Shown here in pieces: positions 34,637 through 48,281 of a DNA stretch of 64,000 nucleotides. The notes beneath the pieces are model-generated. The model ran no database searches. It worked only from the letters and a program-made list of their open reading frames with translations, and had not been told where the DNA came from. The stretch lies in the NCBI GenBank assembly GCA_007026445.1, contig VDMD01000004.1, forward strand, positions 868,001-932,000. Direction: 5' to 3'. This stretch comes from Schizophyllum amplum. Taxonomy: Eukaryota > Basidiomycota > Agaricomycetes > Agaricales > Schizophyllaceae. Position 1 is the stretch's first letter, and each line of letters opens with the position of its first letter. The position numbers were made by a program, and so were the translations under genes.

Positions 34637-34997
34637 TGTCATGACCCGTCACTTTCCCTTCTGTCACATTCACCTATAGCCACCCATAGTCACCTACTGG
34701 ACCCATACTCACCCACTGGACCTACACTTCATACTGATCACATGTTTGCCTTGAGGCTCTAGGGTATATAGGTACAGCTCAGCCTCTGTTGTACCCTTAG
34801 ATTTAGTATTCTAGTTGCATGACCCAGTGATTCTGTTCAGCTCTCTGTTTCTTTCTGTCTCGTCTCGCCTCTCTCATCTCGCTTCTCTTCGCCATCCGTC
34901 TCTGGTTCGACCACGTCCCGCCGAGTATAGCCCTCGTTGTCTCACGTGTCCGCGCCGTCGACGGTCATCGGACCGCACCCCTGGCTGGGTCCTAACA
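34637..34997 (+). repeat. 3' LTR
   Basis: 361 bp, identical to the 5' LTR on reading. Followed at once by the AGCAT target duplication. Confidence 0.95.
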
Positions 34998-35069
34998 AGC
35001 ATACAATAAAATTACAGTAGCTACATATGCAGCAATACATACGGCGCGTACCCTCAAGTAAACGTCAAG

Positions 35070-37846
<2,777 letters not shown>

Positions 37847-38337
37847 GGCAAAAGTTCGTCCGGCCAGCTATAGCAGTGGTGTGAGAGTCGTCTGGACGAA
37901 GAACAAGTGCGAATCAGCTGCGAGGGACGCGGGACGGTGCCCACTGCCAGACATCATGATGCTCGTCCGCATGTGATTGCTGAGCTGGACCCCGCACTGC
38001 ACGGATCCGGGGAAAGCTTGGGGAAGGCGATTGGATCGCAATGAAAGCGATTTGCATCCAGCGCTAGCATCCAGCGAAGTTGGATATGTACTCCCTGTGT
38101 ACTCCTCTGCATACTGATGTAGGTGCTTGCAGTTGCCCAATACATCGCCAGACTTACAGAGCTACTTATGAGATCTTGTTTCCTGTCACTGCTAAGATTT
38201 GGCTAAGATGCAAAGCGAAGGCATGTCAAACCAAAAGTCATTGTACAGTCCGTTGCCAGATGGGGAGTTCTGCCTATTATTGTAGACTAGGTAGAGTAAC
38301 TAAGAGTCCGTCCGAGTAGTACATGTTCATTGTTTCC
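37847..38337. other. intergenic, no gene seen
   Basis: Between two minus-strand genes; no conserved feature was recognised. Confidence 0.4.
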
Positions 38338-39853
38338 TCACATGAGAGCATCCAGCTCCTCCACCGCCTCCGCAATACCAGACCTCGTAAACGTCTTCCC
38401 CTTGACGGCCTTCAGCCCTTCCCCAGCGTAACTGACGAGCGGAGACAATTCAATCTCAACGCCGGCCTGCACGGATGCCCCTGCTTTCTCCAGGAACCGC
38501 TTGTGTTGTGCGAGCAAGTCGCGTCTGCTGGTATCCGGATCGTCCGCCCCCGTTCCCGGCGCGTTCTTGAGCGGGCTGAACTCCTCCTGCCTCGCCACCT
38601 CCAGAACAGCAAAGTTCTTGGTGAAGGGGAACACGTCGAAGACGAACATCTCCAGCTTCATCCCGTTCGGCTTCGTGGGATTTACAAGGGAGCCGGACGC
38701 AAGGTCAATGTGAGCGATTTTCTTGCGCGCGATGTGGAACGCCATGTCGTGCTCGAACTTCTCGATCTGATTGAGGAAATCGGTGGTGTAGAAGTGATTG
38801 GCGATGTTGCCTGCGCGAAACACGAGCGCGCCGGAGGCATCACGGCGCTCGGCCTGCTCCTTCGAGATCTCCGAGTACTCAACGACAGAGTACTTGCTGT
38901 CACGTATGGCCACGACACCGACGGATTCGGTCGGGCTTGCTTTGGGTACAACTTTCGCGGCGCAGGCGGCCTGCTTAAGGATCGAGTAGCCAATGAAGAC
39001 GGGGTCGGCAACGCGCACAAGACAGTTGTCGACGCAGTACGCATGGACGTAGGAAATCTTGCGCGCAGCGAGATCGGAGAGGACGGTGTGTGACTTGTTT
39101 TCTGAGCTGAGAGGGGCGCGGGTGGCGGCATAGAGACCACCGTTGCCATCAGGGGCGACGGCAACGTGCGACGGGCTGTCCAACAAGACCTTTCCCTCCA
39201 TGGTCAGGCAGGGCAGCGTACCTGGTCGAATATGAGCTCATGCTTACACTGCCGAACGAGGCGCGTACCTTGCTCGAAGAAGATCACATTCTTGGGATCC
39301 AGCCCAAAGTACTCATGCGACTTGAAGAATTGCTCCGTCTCGACGCGCGTAGGCCCGCTGGTCATCACGTACCACGGCAGCACGACCGAGCCTTTCGGCT
39401 TGCCGCACTCCTCCTCCGCGACGGTCTGCAACCGGCCAATGCGCTCCGCCTGGTACTGGAAGAGCGATTTGTGTGAGGGCAGACCAATGTCGTAGCAGCC
39501 CTTGGGCGAGGAGCTGCCTAGACGCGTGCCCTGACCCCCGCCATGAGCAGCACGCCAACCGAGTTGCGCGCGATCGCCTCCAGGCCAGCGCGCCGCCAGT
39601 CGTCGTGCTTCTCCGACGACGCGGAGTCCGACGCATCCTGCGGCAAGGGCTCGATGGTGTCCTCACCAGACGCGCCCTCGGCTTCACTGGCGACCGCCTT
39701 CCTGTATATGCGGTTGACGCGTTCGATGTCCAGGGCGTCGAGCTGCGCGGCTAGAGTCGCCTGGTCGTCTGTTGAGAGCTCTGCCCAGAATTTGAGCAAG
39801 TGTTCCTGTCCAGCGGCGCGGTAGCGCTTGAGAAGGGCATCGTATGAGGCCAT
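38338..39853 (-). CDS. UAP1: UDP-N-acetylglucosamine pyrophosphorylase, frame broken
   Basis: This cytosolic enzyme makes UDP-GlcNAc from UTP and GlcNAc-1-phosphate for chitin, N-glycans and GPI anchors. Exons are 39853-39269 and 39221-38338. Conserved parts: the N-terminus ending [12 protein letters not shown], the nucleotide loop expected as [14 protein letters not shown], then [66 protein letters not shown] and the C-terminal VSYAGEGL. Within the loop the run of G (minus strand, near 39536) is one base too short, so the frame breaks exactly after LLMAG. The two exons total 1469 nt. One added base would give 1470 and a 489-residue protein of normal length. This is either an assembly error in a homopolymer or a recent inactivating deletion. 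Confidence 0.9.
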
Positions 39854-40383
39854 GGTAGCAAAAATGAGAGCAGGAGAGGAGGTTGGTAGGAGGAAAGAAC
39901 GTGTTCGTGAGGGCGGAGGCTAAAGTCTAAATAGAACATCCATTTCCTTTTCCGGCAGCATTGGTTGGTAGTGTCCTCATGACGTTGGTGAGTGCAGCGC
40001 ACGGTGCGCGCCCGCCGCTGCCATCACGCCTCATCTTAGACGGAGACGGCAAGGCTATGTTCTCTCAATTGCTCTCGTACCGCGCGTTTGAACAAGATCC
40101 GTCGACACAAGCCTCAGAAAGGCGGGAGACTAACACAAGGGGCAGGTCCCGGGCCAAAAGTCCCCGGTTGCCAGAAACCAAAACCTGACAGCGGTGCCAC
40201 AGTCAGTTGAGGCTGAGCGCGCTATGCAGTCGCAGCGGCCATCGCTCATGCGCACGACGCGTCCCTAGTCCTGCATCGCCGTGATGCTCAAGCTCGACTA
40301 GATGCACTCACTCAATGCTCTGCGCAGTGAGATTGAGGAGTCAACGAAGTTTCCAGACGAACGAGGCGGGGCATAAAGCCAAC
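39854..40383. other. intergenic, no gene seen
   Basis: Promoter side of UAP1 and 3' flank of the taxilin gene. No conserved feature was recognised. Confidence 0.4.
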
Positions 40384-42439
40384 CTAACCACCGGTCGAGT
40401 TGTCTACAGAAGCCTTCCGCGGCGCCTTTGGTCTCTTCTTCTCCAACTCGTCCCGCAACGATGCAAACAGTCGTTGTGTTCGCTCCGAATTGGGCTTACG
40501 GACGACCTACGAGTTGTCAACACGGTCACACATCACGCCAGCTAGGTCACCGCACCTCTTGACAACACTGTATCAACTTGTCGATGAGGATCGTCTGCCC
40601 GTTCTGCGCATCTTCCAACTCCTTTCGCAGTAGGAGATTCTGTTGCGAAGGGAGATTAGGCTCAGTTGTACATTTGCGATTGTCAAGCTTGCCACGCACC
40701 TCTTCCTCGACCTTGGTCCAGGTTGACTTCTCGGACTCGAGCAACTGCTTCTGTTCAGATGCTCGTGCTCGAGAGAGCAGGACCTCGAGCTCCTTCGACC
40801 GCATGACGCATTCGAAATGTCGCTCGCGCAGCTCGTATTGCCGGAGAATTTCTTTGAGTCGTTCTCGAACGCTAAAGAGTAGACCGTGAGCACGAGTGCA
40901 ACGTCCATATTGTCATACGCACACGCCATCAAAGATGTCCTCGACAGTCCTTCTTGCTCTGTGAAAACACAAATCAGCAAGTTGTCGCGAAGGAATAGCA
41001 TACATGCGCACTCTGCCGGATCCGTTGACCAATTCTTCCGCAAGAGCTGCCGGTGGAGGATGCTCGGTTCCGGCAATATGTCTGCAGCCTCCTCAGCGGC
41101 GATGTTCTCTGTGAGGTCCATGATCTCAACGGCCAGAATCTCATCCCCATCCTCCATCCCGGCATCTTCCGGCGTCTGCTCCGCGTCTAACGACCGCCCT
41201 GCATGCGTGAAAATGAACTGCACGTCGGATCGGTCTTGTCTCTCGGTCTTCTCCCCCTGCTTGCTTGTAGCGGCGTTGCTGAACGGTTCCTTCGCCGCTG
41301 CCTTCGGAATTGTCGGCACCCCACTGGTCACCTTCTCCATGCGATCGGTCCATGCGCCGAACAGGCGCGAGAGCTTCGTCTTGCGCGAGATTTTGAAGAA
41401 AAGCTCGGCGCGGTAGCGGCACACGACCTTCACGACAATATCGGGTTGAGTTGCGTACTTGCTATTCTGCGCCTGCGCTCGCTCATTCCGCTTGGTAAGC
41501 GTGGACTTCATCTGTAGGAGCTGGAAGACCCGATCAATCGGTGTACGCGGGCGAGGGAACACGACGTACCTCATCCTGAGCATCTTCTACCGACTGCGCT
41601 AGACGCTTTCCATCTTCCTGATAACGTAGTCGGCACACAGTTTAGATTCTGTAGATAGAAAACCTACGCGCAGCCGCTTGTTGTCCTGACATAGTGGCGG
41701 ATCGTCAGTAAGAGGCAAGGAGGTCACAAATGGACGATCAGACCTTCTGCAGCTCGCGAGCGAGGTTCTCCATCTTCGTTTTCGTCTGGTTGGCCTTGGA
41801 GAGCTGGCTCTTGGCTGAAGGAGGTGATCGGTCAGTGAGCGTGGCAACGGCGCGTAGCTTGTGCGTACCCGCATCCTTGTCCTTGACGAGCTTCTGCTTC
41901 TCCTTTGCATGATCTCGTTCCATACGCTTGAACTCTGCGAACTTGGGGACGTGCCATCTTTAACGGGGCAGAGACGATCAAGGGGCAAGCCGCGTACAAG
42001 TTCGATGTATTTTGAATGGATCGCATTGTCTTCCATTCCCTTGACACTCGTCTGCGCCTCCTCCGCTGCATATATAGGTGAGGACGAATCGCTGGTGAAG
42101 GGACGCTGCAGACGCACCGAACCGCCGCTCTTCTTCCTCCTCAAGCACTTCCTCCTCCTCCAAGGCCGCGATGCGGTTCTTGAGGCTCTCGTACATAGTG
42201 GCCGGATCCACCGGAGTCTCATTCTTTTTCTTCCCTTTGTTTGCGGTCTGCGTAGCGGGATGGGGTTGTGGATGTGGGTGTGGATGGTTTCCGTTCACGT
42301 TGGCGCCCGTACGCGGAGGTGGCGCGTGCCCATTCGCCACCGGCGGGTTCGGAGGGGCTGTAGCGGGCGCGGGAGGGGCAGGGCCAGGTGCTGGCTTGGT
42401 TGCTCGCGGCGGGGGCGCGGTGGACGCGGCGCCGTTCAT
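40384..42439 (-). CDS. taxilin-like coiled-coil protein with embedded SUMO-like domain
   Basis: Taxilins are long coiled-coil proteins that bind syntaxins in vesicle traffic. The N-terminus (MNGAASTAPPPRATKP) is Pro/Ala-rich. It is followed by NRIAALEEEEVLEEEEE, then EDNAIHSKYIEL, FAEFKRMERDHAKEKQKLVK, KSQLSKANQTKTKMENLARE and DNKRLREDGKRLAQSVEDAQ, all taxilin-like. The next exon, joined in phase 0, reads LLQMKSTLTKRNERAQ and then a ubiquitin-fold segment like SUMO or the Rad60 SLD: DIVVKVVCRYRAELFFKISR, TKLSRLFGAWTDR, about 40 inserted residues, VQFIFTHAGRSLDAEQTPED and MEDGDEI. Two more exons return to taxilin-like helix (ARRTVEDIFDG, VVRERLKEILRQYELRERHF, RSKELEVLLSRARASEQKQL), ending KAPRKASVDNSTGG. 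No diglycine end follows the SUMO-like part. All joins are in frame. Two overlapping genes is the less likely alternative. Confidence 0.78.
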
Positions 42440-43040
42440 AGCGGGAGACTGGATTAAGCCTGAGTCGGGCGTGCCAGTTGGATTCCGGTTTGTTTGTTCG
42501 TTCAAAATAAACGAGGAATCCGCGCGGTCGTCGCGCCCACGGGGAGAACAACAGCTGCAGAGGGCACCAATGGTGTACCGTTGACAGCCCTGTTTGCGAT
42601 GTTTGTGGGAAAAGGAGATGATGGTCAAGACGGAAGGTGATCGCTTATTTTCTAACGGAGGTTGCGTTCCTCTCAGGAAAGTTCACACAAACACACACCA
42701 TACAGTCGCTCGTCTCAGTCCATATGTATTGTTACTGTATACTGTACTCTTGTAGACCAGGCTGTCATATAGGGAATGCTTGGCAGCGGGATCTCCAAGT
42801 GGGCATCACTAGACAGGTGTAGCTCAGACCCTCCGCCACAAATAAAGAATGGTCCAGTGTCAAGGGCTGCATGTCCGGGAAATGACCTGTGGATGTCGTC
42901 GCCAGAGATGCGGCACGGCGAAAGTCGGTTGTGGGTGTTTGGAAGTTGAACTTCAAGAAGAGGCGAGCGCGACCCCGTGATTACTAGGCGTGACGTGCAT
43001 AACGTTGACGCGCCAATCACGCAGCTTGCCTTCGCTCATC
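42440..43040. other. intergenic between divergent genes
   Basis: Shared upstream region of the taxilin-like gene and BRCA2. No extra gene was recognised. Confidence 0.4.
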
Positions 43041-46000
43041 ATGCGGCGCGGTGAGTACGCGCGACGAGCGCCAGAAATCTCCCCTTTCTCACAATATACT
43101 ACCCCAGATGGATCCCCACTATCGTCTCCTACGACAAAGCGCCAGAGACTGCTCTCATCCCCCAATTACGACGACATCTGCGGAAACATAAGCCAGGAAG
43201 AGATCGAGGTCTTCGACAAGGTCGACGCCCTTCATTCGCGGTCTTCGTCACAAAGGGGAACGCAAGCCGAGGGAAGCTCTACGGGAAACACCCAATCAGA
43301 CGACAATCCCTTTCTCGCCGCACCAGGCGACGACGCAGCGCACCTGCGATCAGGCTTCCAGGTGGCCTCTCAAGCCCCAGCATTCCAAGCTGCATCCACT
43401 TCCTTCCAGTCGGCCTCCAAGCTTCCATCTACGTCTGGCTTCCAGTCCGCTACGAAGATCCCCTTTGCGCTAGCAGACACAGGATTTAGCCACGAGCGCT
43501 CTCCTTCCCCCGAGCACATACCCGACGTCGACTACTCGGCCTGGTTCAGCGCTGACGCATCCCAACATGCTGCCGAACACGTCTCCTTTGCGTCTGCATC
43601 CTTAGTCGCGGATCCTGCCGCCGTTCCTGCATTCCAAACTGCTTCATCTGTCGTCGGCACGACACCCGGCTTGCCGATAGTGGGATTTCAGAAGGCATCT
43701 AACAAGGGGATTCTCATGCCCTCTAAAGCGGCATTGGAGAAGGCAAAGCAACGCTACAGCGACATCTGGCAAGACGACCCCGACGACCATGAGTCGGGTT
43801 TGGGTGCGGATCTTTCCAGCAACTCAGCGGCTGCGCCTACTGTGCCAGAAACACCGCTCCGACCGGCGTTGCGCGAGATACCACAACCTGTCAATACTCC
43901 TGGCCCCCCTTCCCCCTGCATTCGCTCATCCATTACGCCGATGAAGGCACCTCTCGCCAACCACCCGAAACCTTTCAAGTCTCCCCTTCTGCCAGCCGGA
44001 CGTGCAAGCGCAGTTAAGAAGTCATACGCCAACTCGCCTCTCAATCCCCAAACTGCGCATACAAGCACGTTTTCTAAAGCTAGCTCTCAGCTTTCCTCGG
44101 CACATGCGGGCCCACCTTTGGCGACGCCACAGCGACCTGTTGCTTCCTCGAGCACGGCATTCCAGACCCCTTTGGCCAGGCGACCACAACAGCGCGGCAC
44201 CCCACTGAGCTTCAAAACCCCTTTCAAGAAAGGTATGGCGCCCGGGGAGGCCGGTCGATCCCACCTCGAGCAGAAACAGCGTGAGGAGCAAGAGAAGCGA
44301 GCTACAGCAGTCGCAGTGTCCATGACACCTCACAGCAAAGGCAAAGCGCCTGAACGCGTCGCGGTGCCGCCTACGTCGACGCATACACGCGCTGCGCAAG
44401 TCTTACTTGGTAAGCTTCGTACTGTTCGACGGGTGAACAAAAGCTGATAATTCAACAGGCGCAGAGTCCGGCAGAACGCCTCTGGCCAAGTCTCACCTCG
44501 AGCCGCAGTCATTTACGGCGTTGGAACTCATCGAGATGGGGGTTTCCAACATCGGCGAGCTTCAGGAGATAACACCCGCGACTGCGCTTGACTACTACTT
44601 CCACGGCCCTCCAGACTTACGTGGCGAGCCTGCCCAGCTTGGGCCCACAGAGGCGTTGGAGACGCTCTTGAGCAGAGGCTGTTCTCTGGCCACCAAGCCA
44701 TGGGTCGACAATCATTGGTGCATGGTCCTATGGAAGCTAGCCGCTATGGTGGCCCTCGACCCGGAGGAAGAGGCACGTTCGGACGGTACGCGTAAGCGCT
44801 GGTGCTGGGAAGAGGTCATCAAGCAATTGCTCTACAGGTGAGTGAATCCGTCTTTTTACTGCGAGCGCGCCATCAATGCCAGTAGGTACGAGCGCGAGCT
44901 TAACAGTCCATCACGCCCCGCCCTTCGCCTCATAACGACGCGCGATGCGCCGTCAACGTCGCCGATGATCCTCGCAGTCACGAAAATTACGTTCAGCGAG
45001 CGCGGCGTGGACGACGAGGGAATACCTTTGGAGCCGCATCCCGAGCTAGAAGTGACCGACGGGTGGTACAGGCTACGGGCCCAGGTCGACGAACCGATGG
45101 CCAGGGCGGTGCGACGCGGGCTTATCAAGGCTGGGCGCAAGATCGCTATGGCTGGTGCAAGGGTGAGCATTTCTAAGAGCGGGTGGGGATCGTAAGCTTA
45201 CGATGTTGCAGCTCTCGTGCGATAGTAAAGACCCACAGGAGGTGCTGGAGTCGTATAATTCGACATGTCTCATTCTGTCAGGGAACTCGTCGCACCTGGC
45301 ACCGTGGCATGCCAGGCTTGGCTTCCAGCCTTCGGGCGGACCGTATATATGCACGCTGGGAAGTCTGACGCCCGATGGTGGCATAGCATGCGTGCTAGAC
45401 CTTATCGTGGAGAAGGTGCGTACTTGGTATCCGTCTCATACTCGACAGCTCTGACGCTCGGATAGACATACCCGGTTGCCTATGTGGAGTTCATTGAACA
45501 AGAAGACGGCACCACGAGGCGCGAGGGCCCGCGTACTGCAGCTGATGAGGCGCGCGAGAACGATCGGTGGCAGGTAAGGGGTGTGTCTACGCAGTTTTTG
45601 CAAACCGCGCTAACATTGTACGCAGCGCAAGCGCGAGTCTGAGGCTAGCAAGTTGCATGGCGCTGTTGAGAAGAAGGTACACCGATACCTGGGCTACGCG
45701 GACCGCTGCGAACGCAAGGCTGCAGGGCGGGGATTCAACCCTGATTCATCTGGTATATTGCATCGCCTTTCTACTCTGAGTTCCCCTCTTATCTCAACTC
45801 AGATGGTCCGCCCGACTCCATAGACGTCTTTATGACCAGCTTGAAGATCCAGCGGACGCCATCGAGGCCCTGGCGAGCATCACTGCCCTTGAAGCAGGCT
45901 GGCTGGCCAAGTACATCCGCGACTCTATCGAGAAGGAAGCCGAGCGCGCCATGGAAGATATCGAGAAGGAGCTTCAGGTGAGCAACCTATCAACTTGATC

Positions 46001-46376
46001 GCCTTATTTGCCGTACCAAGCAATTACAATCACAGACGACCTGCCCGCCCCGCAGCGTGCGCAGCTTCCGCATCATCGTCGGCAGAGACGCGCGGACGCA
46101 GAGGAAGCCCGCCTACCGCATTGCACAGATCACTGTATGGGATGTGATGAATTTGGCGCTGTACGAGGGTAAGCAGGAGGGCACCATCGAGATCGGCCAT
46201 CGATTTCTGGTGAGGCATTTTTGCATGAATCCAGTAGGCGGATACTGATGTATGCACAGGTGACGAATCTCATGCCCTCCGCGCAGAGCGCGTGGATGGG
46301 CAATGAGCCTGACGCAGAGATATACCTGAGCTCGAGAAGAGACACCCGGTGGACGAGGCTGAGGAACGTAGGATGA
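43041..46376 (+). CDS. BRCA2: BRCA2/Brh2 homologue, recombination mediator
   Basis: It loads Rad51 onto single-stranded DNA in homologous recombination; nuclear. It starts MRRGEYARRAPEISPFSQ. The first exon is 43041-44409, followed by 44459-44837 and 44886 onward, with further short exons to the stop at 46376. The N-terminal part has one full BRC repeat (GFQKASNKGILMPSKAALEKA, near 43690) preceded by several FQxA(S/T) half-motifs. The helical domain reads ALELIEMGVSNIGELQEI, then WVDNHWCMVLWKLAAMVALD and LLYRYERELNSPSRPALRLI. OB1 has VTDGWYRLRAQVDEPMARAV, AGRKIAMAGARL and WHARLGFQP. Tower-like charged helices (YIRDSIEKEAERAMEDIEKE) and OB2 (RSFRIIVGRD, ITVWDVMNLALYEGKQ) follow. The single-BRC layout resembles Ustilago Brh2. 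It is shorter than animal BRCA2, as expected for fungi. Confidence 0.93.
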
Positions 46377-46626
46377 TTGATGAGACGACTAGAATGTGAC
46401 TGGCGATTTCCCCGCGCTACTCGATGCTGATTCGATAGCTTACCTGTTCCTTCGATTTTTACTTACCTGCTCCTTCCACTGACCATGCTTCTTCCCGACT
46501 ACCTTACTCAATTTTGACCTGGTGTTACGCAAATAGCGATTATTGTACACAGATATTCCATTAACGGTGTGAATATTATACGATGAATGGCGGTCTGTCC
46601 CAATGAGACGGAGTGTTTATGTCAGA

Positions 46627-48281
46627 TCAGACGGACACGCTGTACTTGCGGAAGACGCTCTGCCAGTCCCCGGTCTGCTCGTGGCCCATGCAGACGACGG
46701 TGGGCTTACGCCCGGATCCGTGTCCCCAAACCTTCGTCGCGACGCGCTGGATGTCGGACGGCGTAAGACGGTCAATCTTCTCCACCATCTCCTCGATGGG
46801 TTCTCGGCGGTTGCCAACGAGTAGCTGTACGGCACGGTCAGCAAAGACCTCACACAAAAGCTGGCGTACACATACCTGACGTCCGAGGTCCTCGACCTCC
46901 ACCGCACGGCTCTCAAGAGCCATCATCATGCTCGACTTGAGCTGGTTCTTCGCCCGCTCAAGCTCCTTCTCTGGCACAGCCGTATATAGCAGCAGGCTCA
47001 GCTGATGCACGAGATGCGGCAAAATCTGTCCGGGCGTGTTCCCGCCCCGCAGCCCCGATGACGCGGGCACGAAAGACGCAAACAGCCCGAACAACGACGA
47101 GTCGGTGTAAATGTGGTGGAATGATGCGCAGTGGTCGATCTGCGGGAAGTGGTTGAGGATGTGCGTGTACAGTCGCGAGTACATGCCCTTCCCGGGGCCG
47201 CCTGCGGAGAAGGAGCCGCCGCCGCCGAGGAGTACCTGCATCGTCGCGAGCGCAAAGATGTCCTCGTCGTTGATGCCGCCGCCCTCAAACGCAATGTAGA
47301 GGTGGTTGAACTCGGTGTTCGTGTCGTGGATGTATTCGTGGCCACCGGTGTAGGTTGACGCGGGGCTGGACTGGGGGGAGGGGGCGTCGGAAGGAGAGTT
47401 GGGGAAGAGGTAGGAGGCGGCGCGGGTGAGCGTCTTGGTGACGGAGGGGGTATGCGGGGAAAGGAGGTGCTGGGGTACTTGCTGAGATGATCGGGAGGGT
47501 TGCGATGGTGGTAGGGGCGCAGTCTTCAGTGAAGAGAAGTGCTTGTCGACGAGTTCCACGAGCTCTTCGTGCTGCATGCCGACGCCCGCAACCACCATGC
47601 GCTCCGGCTTGTACCACAGGTCCATAGCTCGCCGCAGAGTGTCTGGTGTGATCTTCTCTACCCGCTCAGGCGGACATAGAAGGGAGTTACCCAGCCCGGT
47701 GTGGTTGTACGCGACACCGTGCAGAATTTCTGGGAGTATCATCTCGGGTTTGGAGGATATTTCCCGGATTTCGTATGCCGCCGCGTCCCGCTGCGCCTCA
47801 ACCTCTTCCTCCGCGAGCTTGGGGTTGCATACGGTGTCTGCTATCAAAGAGACAGCGAGCGGGGTGCCCTGGTGGAAGTGGGAGGACTGGTACATGAGCG
47901 CTTCCCGTGTTGATGAGCACAGAATTTGGCTTCCAAGGGAGTGAATGGCAGCTGCCATCTCCTCCTCCGTCCGCGACTTGGTGGACTATTCTCCTACGTC
48001 AGCTCGCGACTCCGCTGTCGGAACTATTAACGCACCTTGAATGCCATTCGGTCAAGAAAGTGGCTGACTCCCAGTATGTCTGGTGTCTCATACCGCGAGC
48101 CAGCGTCGACATACAAGCCCACAGACGAGAAGTGACCTGGTGTGCGCTCCGTCGCGACTCTGATTTTGTTCGGCAGAGTGGTCAACTGGACGGAGGGGGT
48201 CGGTGCAAGATGCTGCAAACATCTCTTGGAGCCCTTGGAAGCCCTGTTCCCCCTGCGCGCAATGACTCTGGCTTTGTGCAT
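46627..48281 (-). CDS. MAS2: mitochondrial processing peptidase alpha subunit
   Basis: The substrate-recognition subunit of the matrix peptidase that removes mitochondrial presequences, paired with the catalytic beta subunit. It starts MHKARVIARRGNRASKG (48281), a basic presequence. Then come VQLTTLPNKIRVATE, VGLYVDAGSRYETPDILGVSHFLDRMAF, and an M16-like N-domain without a catalytic HxxEH, as expected for alpha. The glycine-rich loop GGGGSFSAGGPGKGMYSRLY that contacts substrate is present, as are FHHIYTDSSLFGL and the C-terminal HGSGRKPTVVCMG. Introns lie near 48025-47945 and 46880-46825, the latter between DLGRQ and LLVGNRREP. The insertion around residues 210-260 (Ser/Pro-rich) is longer than in yeast. 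Confidence 0.95.

Larger units (their letters stand above)
31493..34997 (+). mobile_element. complete non-autonomous LTR retrotransposon, 3505 bp
   Basis: Two 361-bp LTRs (TG...CA) that read as identical base for base flank a 2.8 kb interior. A perfect 5-bp target duplication AGCAT lies at 31488-31492 and 34998-35002. A polypurine tract (AGAGGGGGGGG, 34623-34633) precedes the 3' LTR by three bases. The interior has one long plus-strand ORF (31950-34448). No aspartic protease, reverse transcriptase (YxDD), RNase H or integrase (HHCC/DDE) can be read in any frame. The sequence after the 5' LTR (TAATACTAAATCTC) is not a usual TGG-type primer-binding site. The insertion is 68 bp beyond the stop of the ABC transporter gene. 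Identical LTRs mean a recent insertion, presumably mobilised by an autonomous element elsewhere. Confidence 0.93.

Noticed and set aside
39960..40188. 75-codon plus-strand frame after UAP1
   Set aside because: No motif, no neighbouring exon, no promoter signal.
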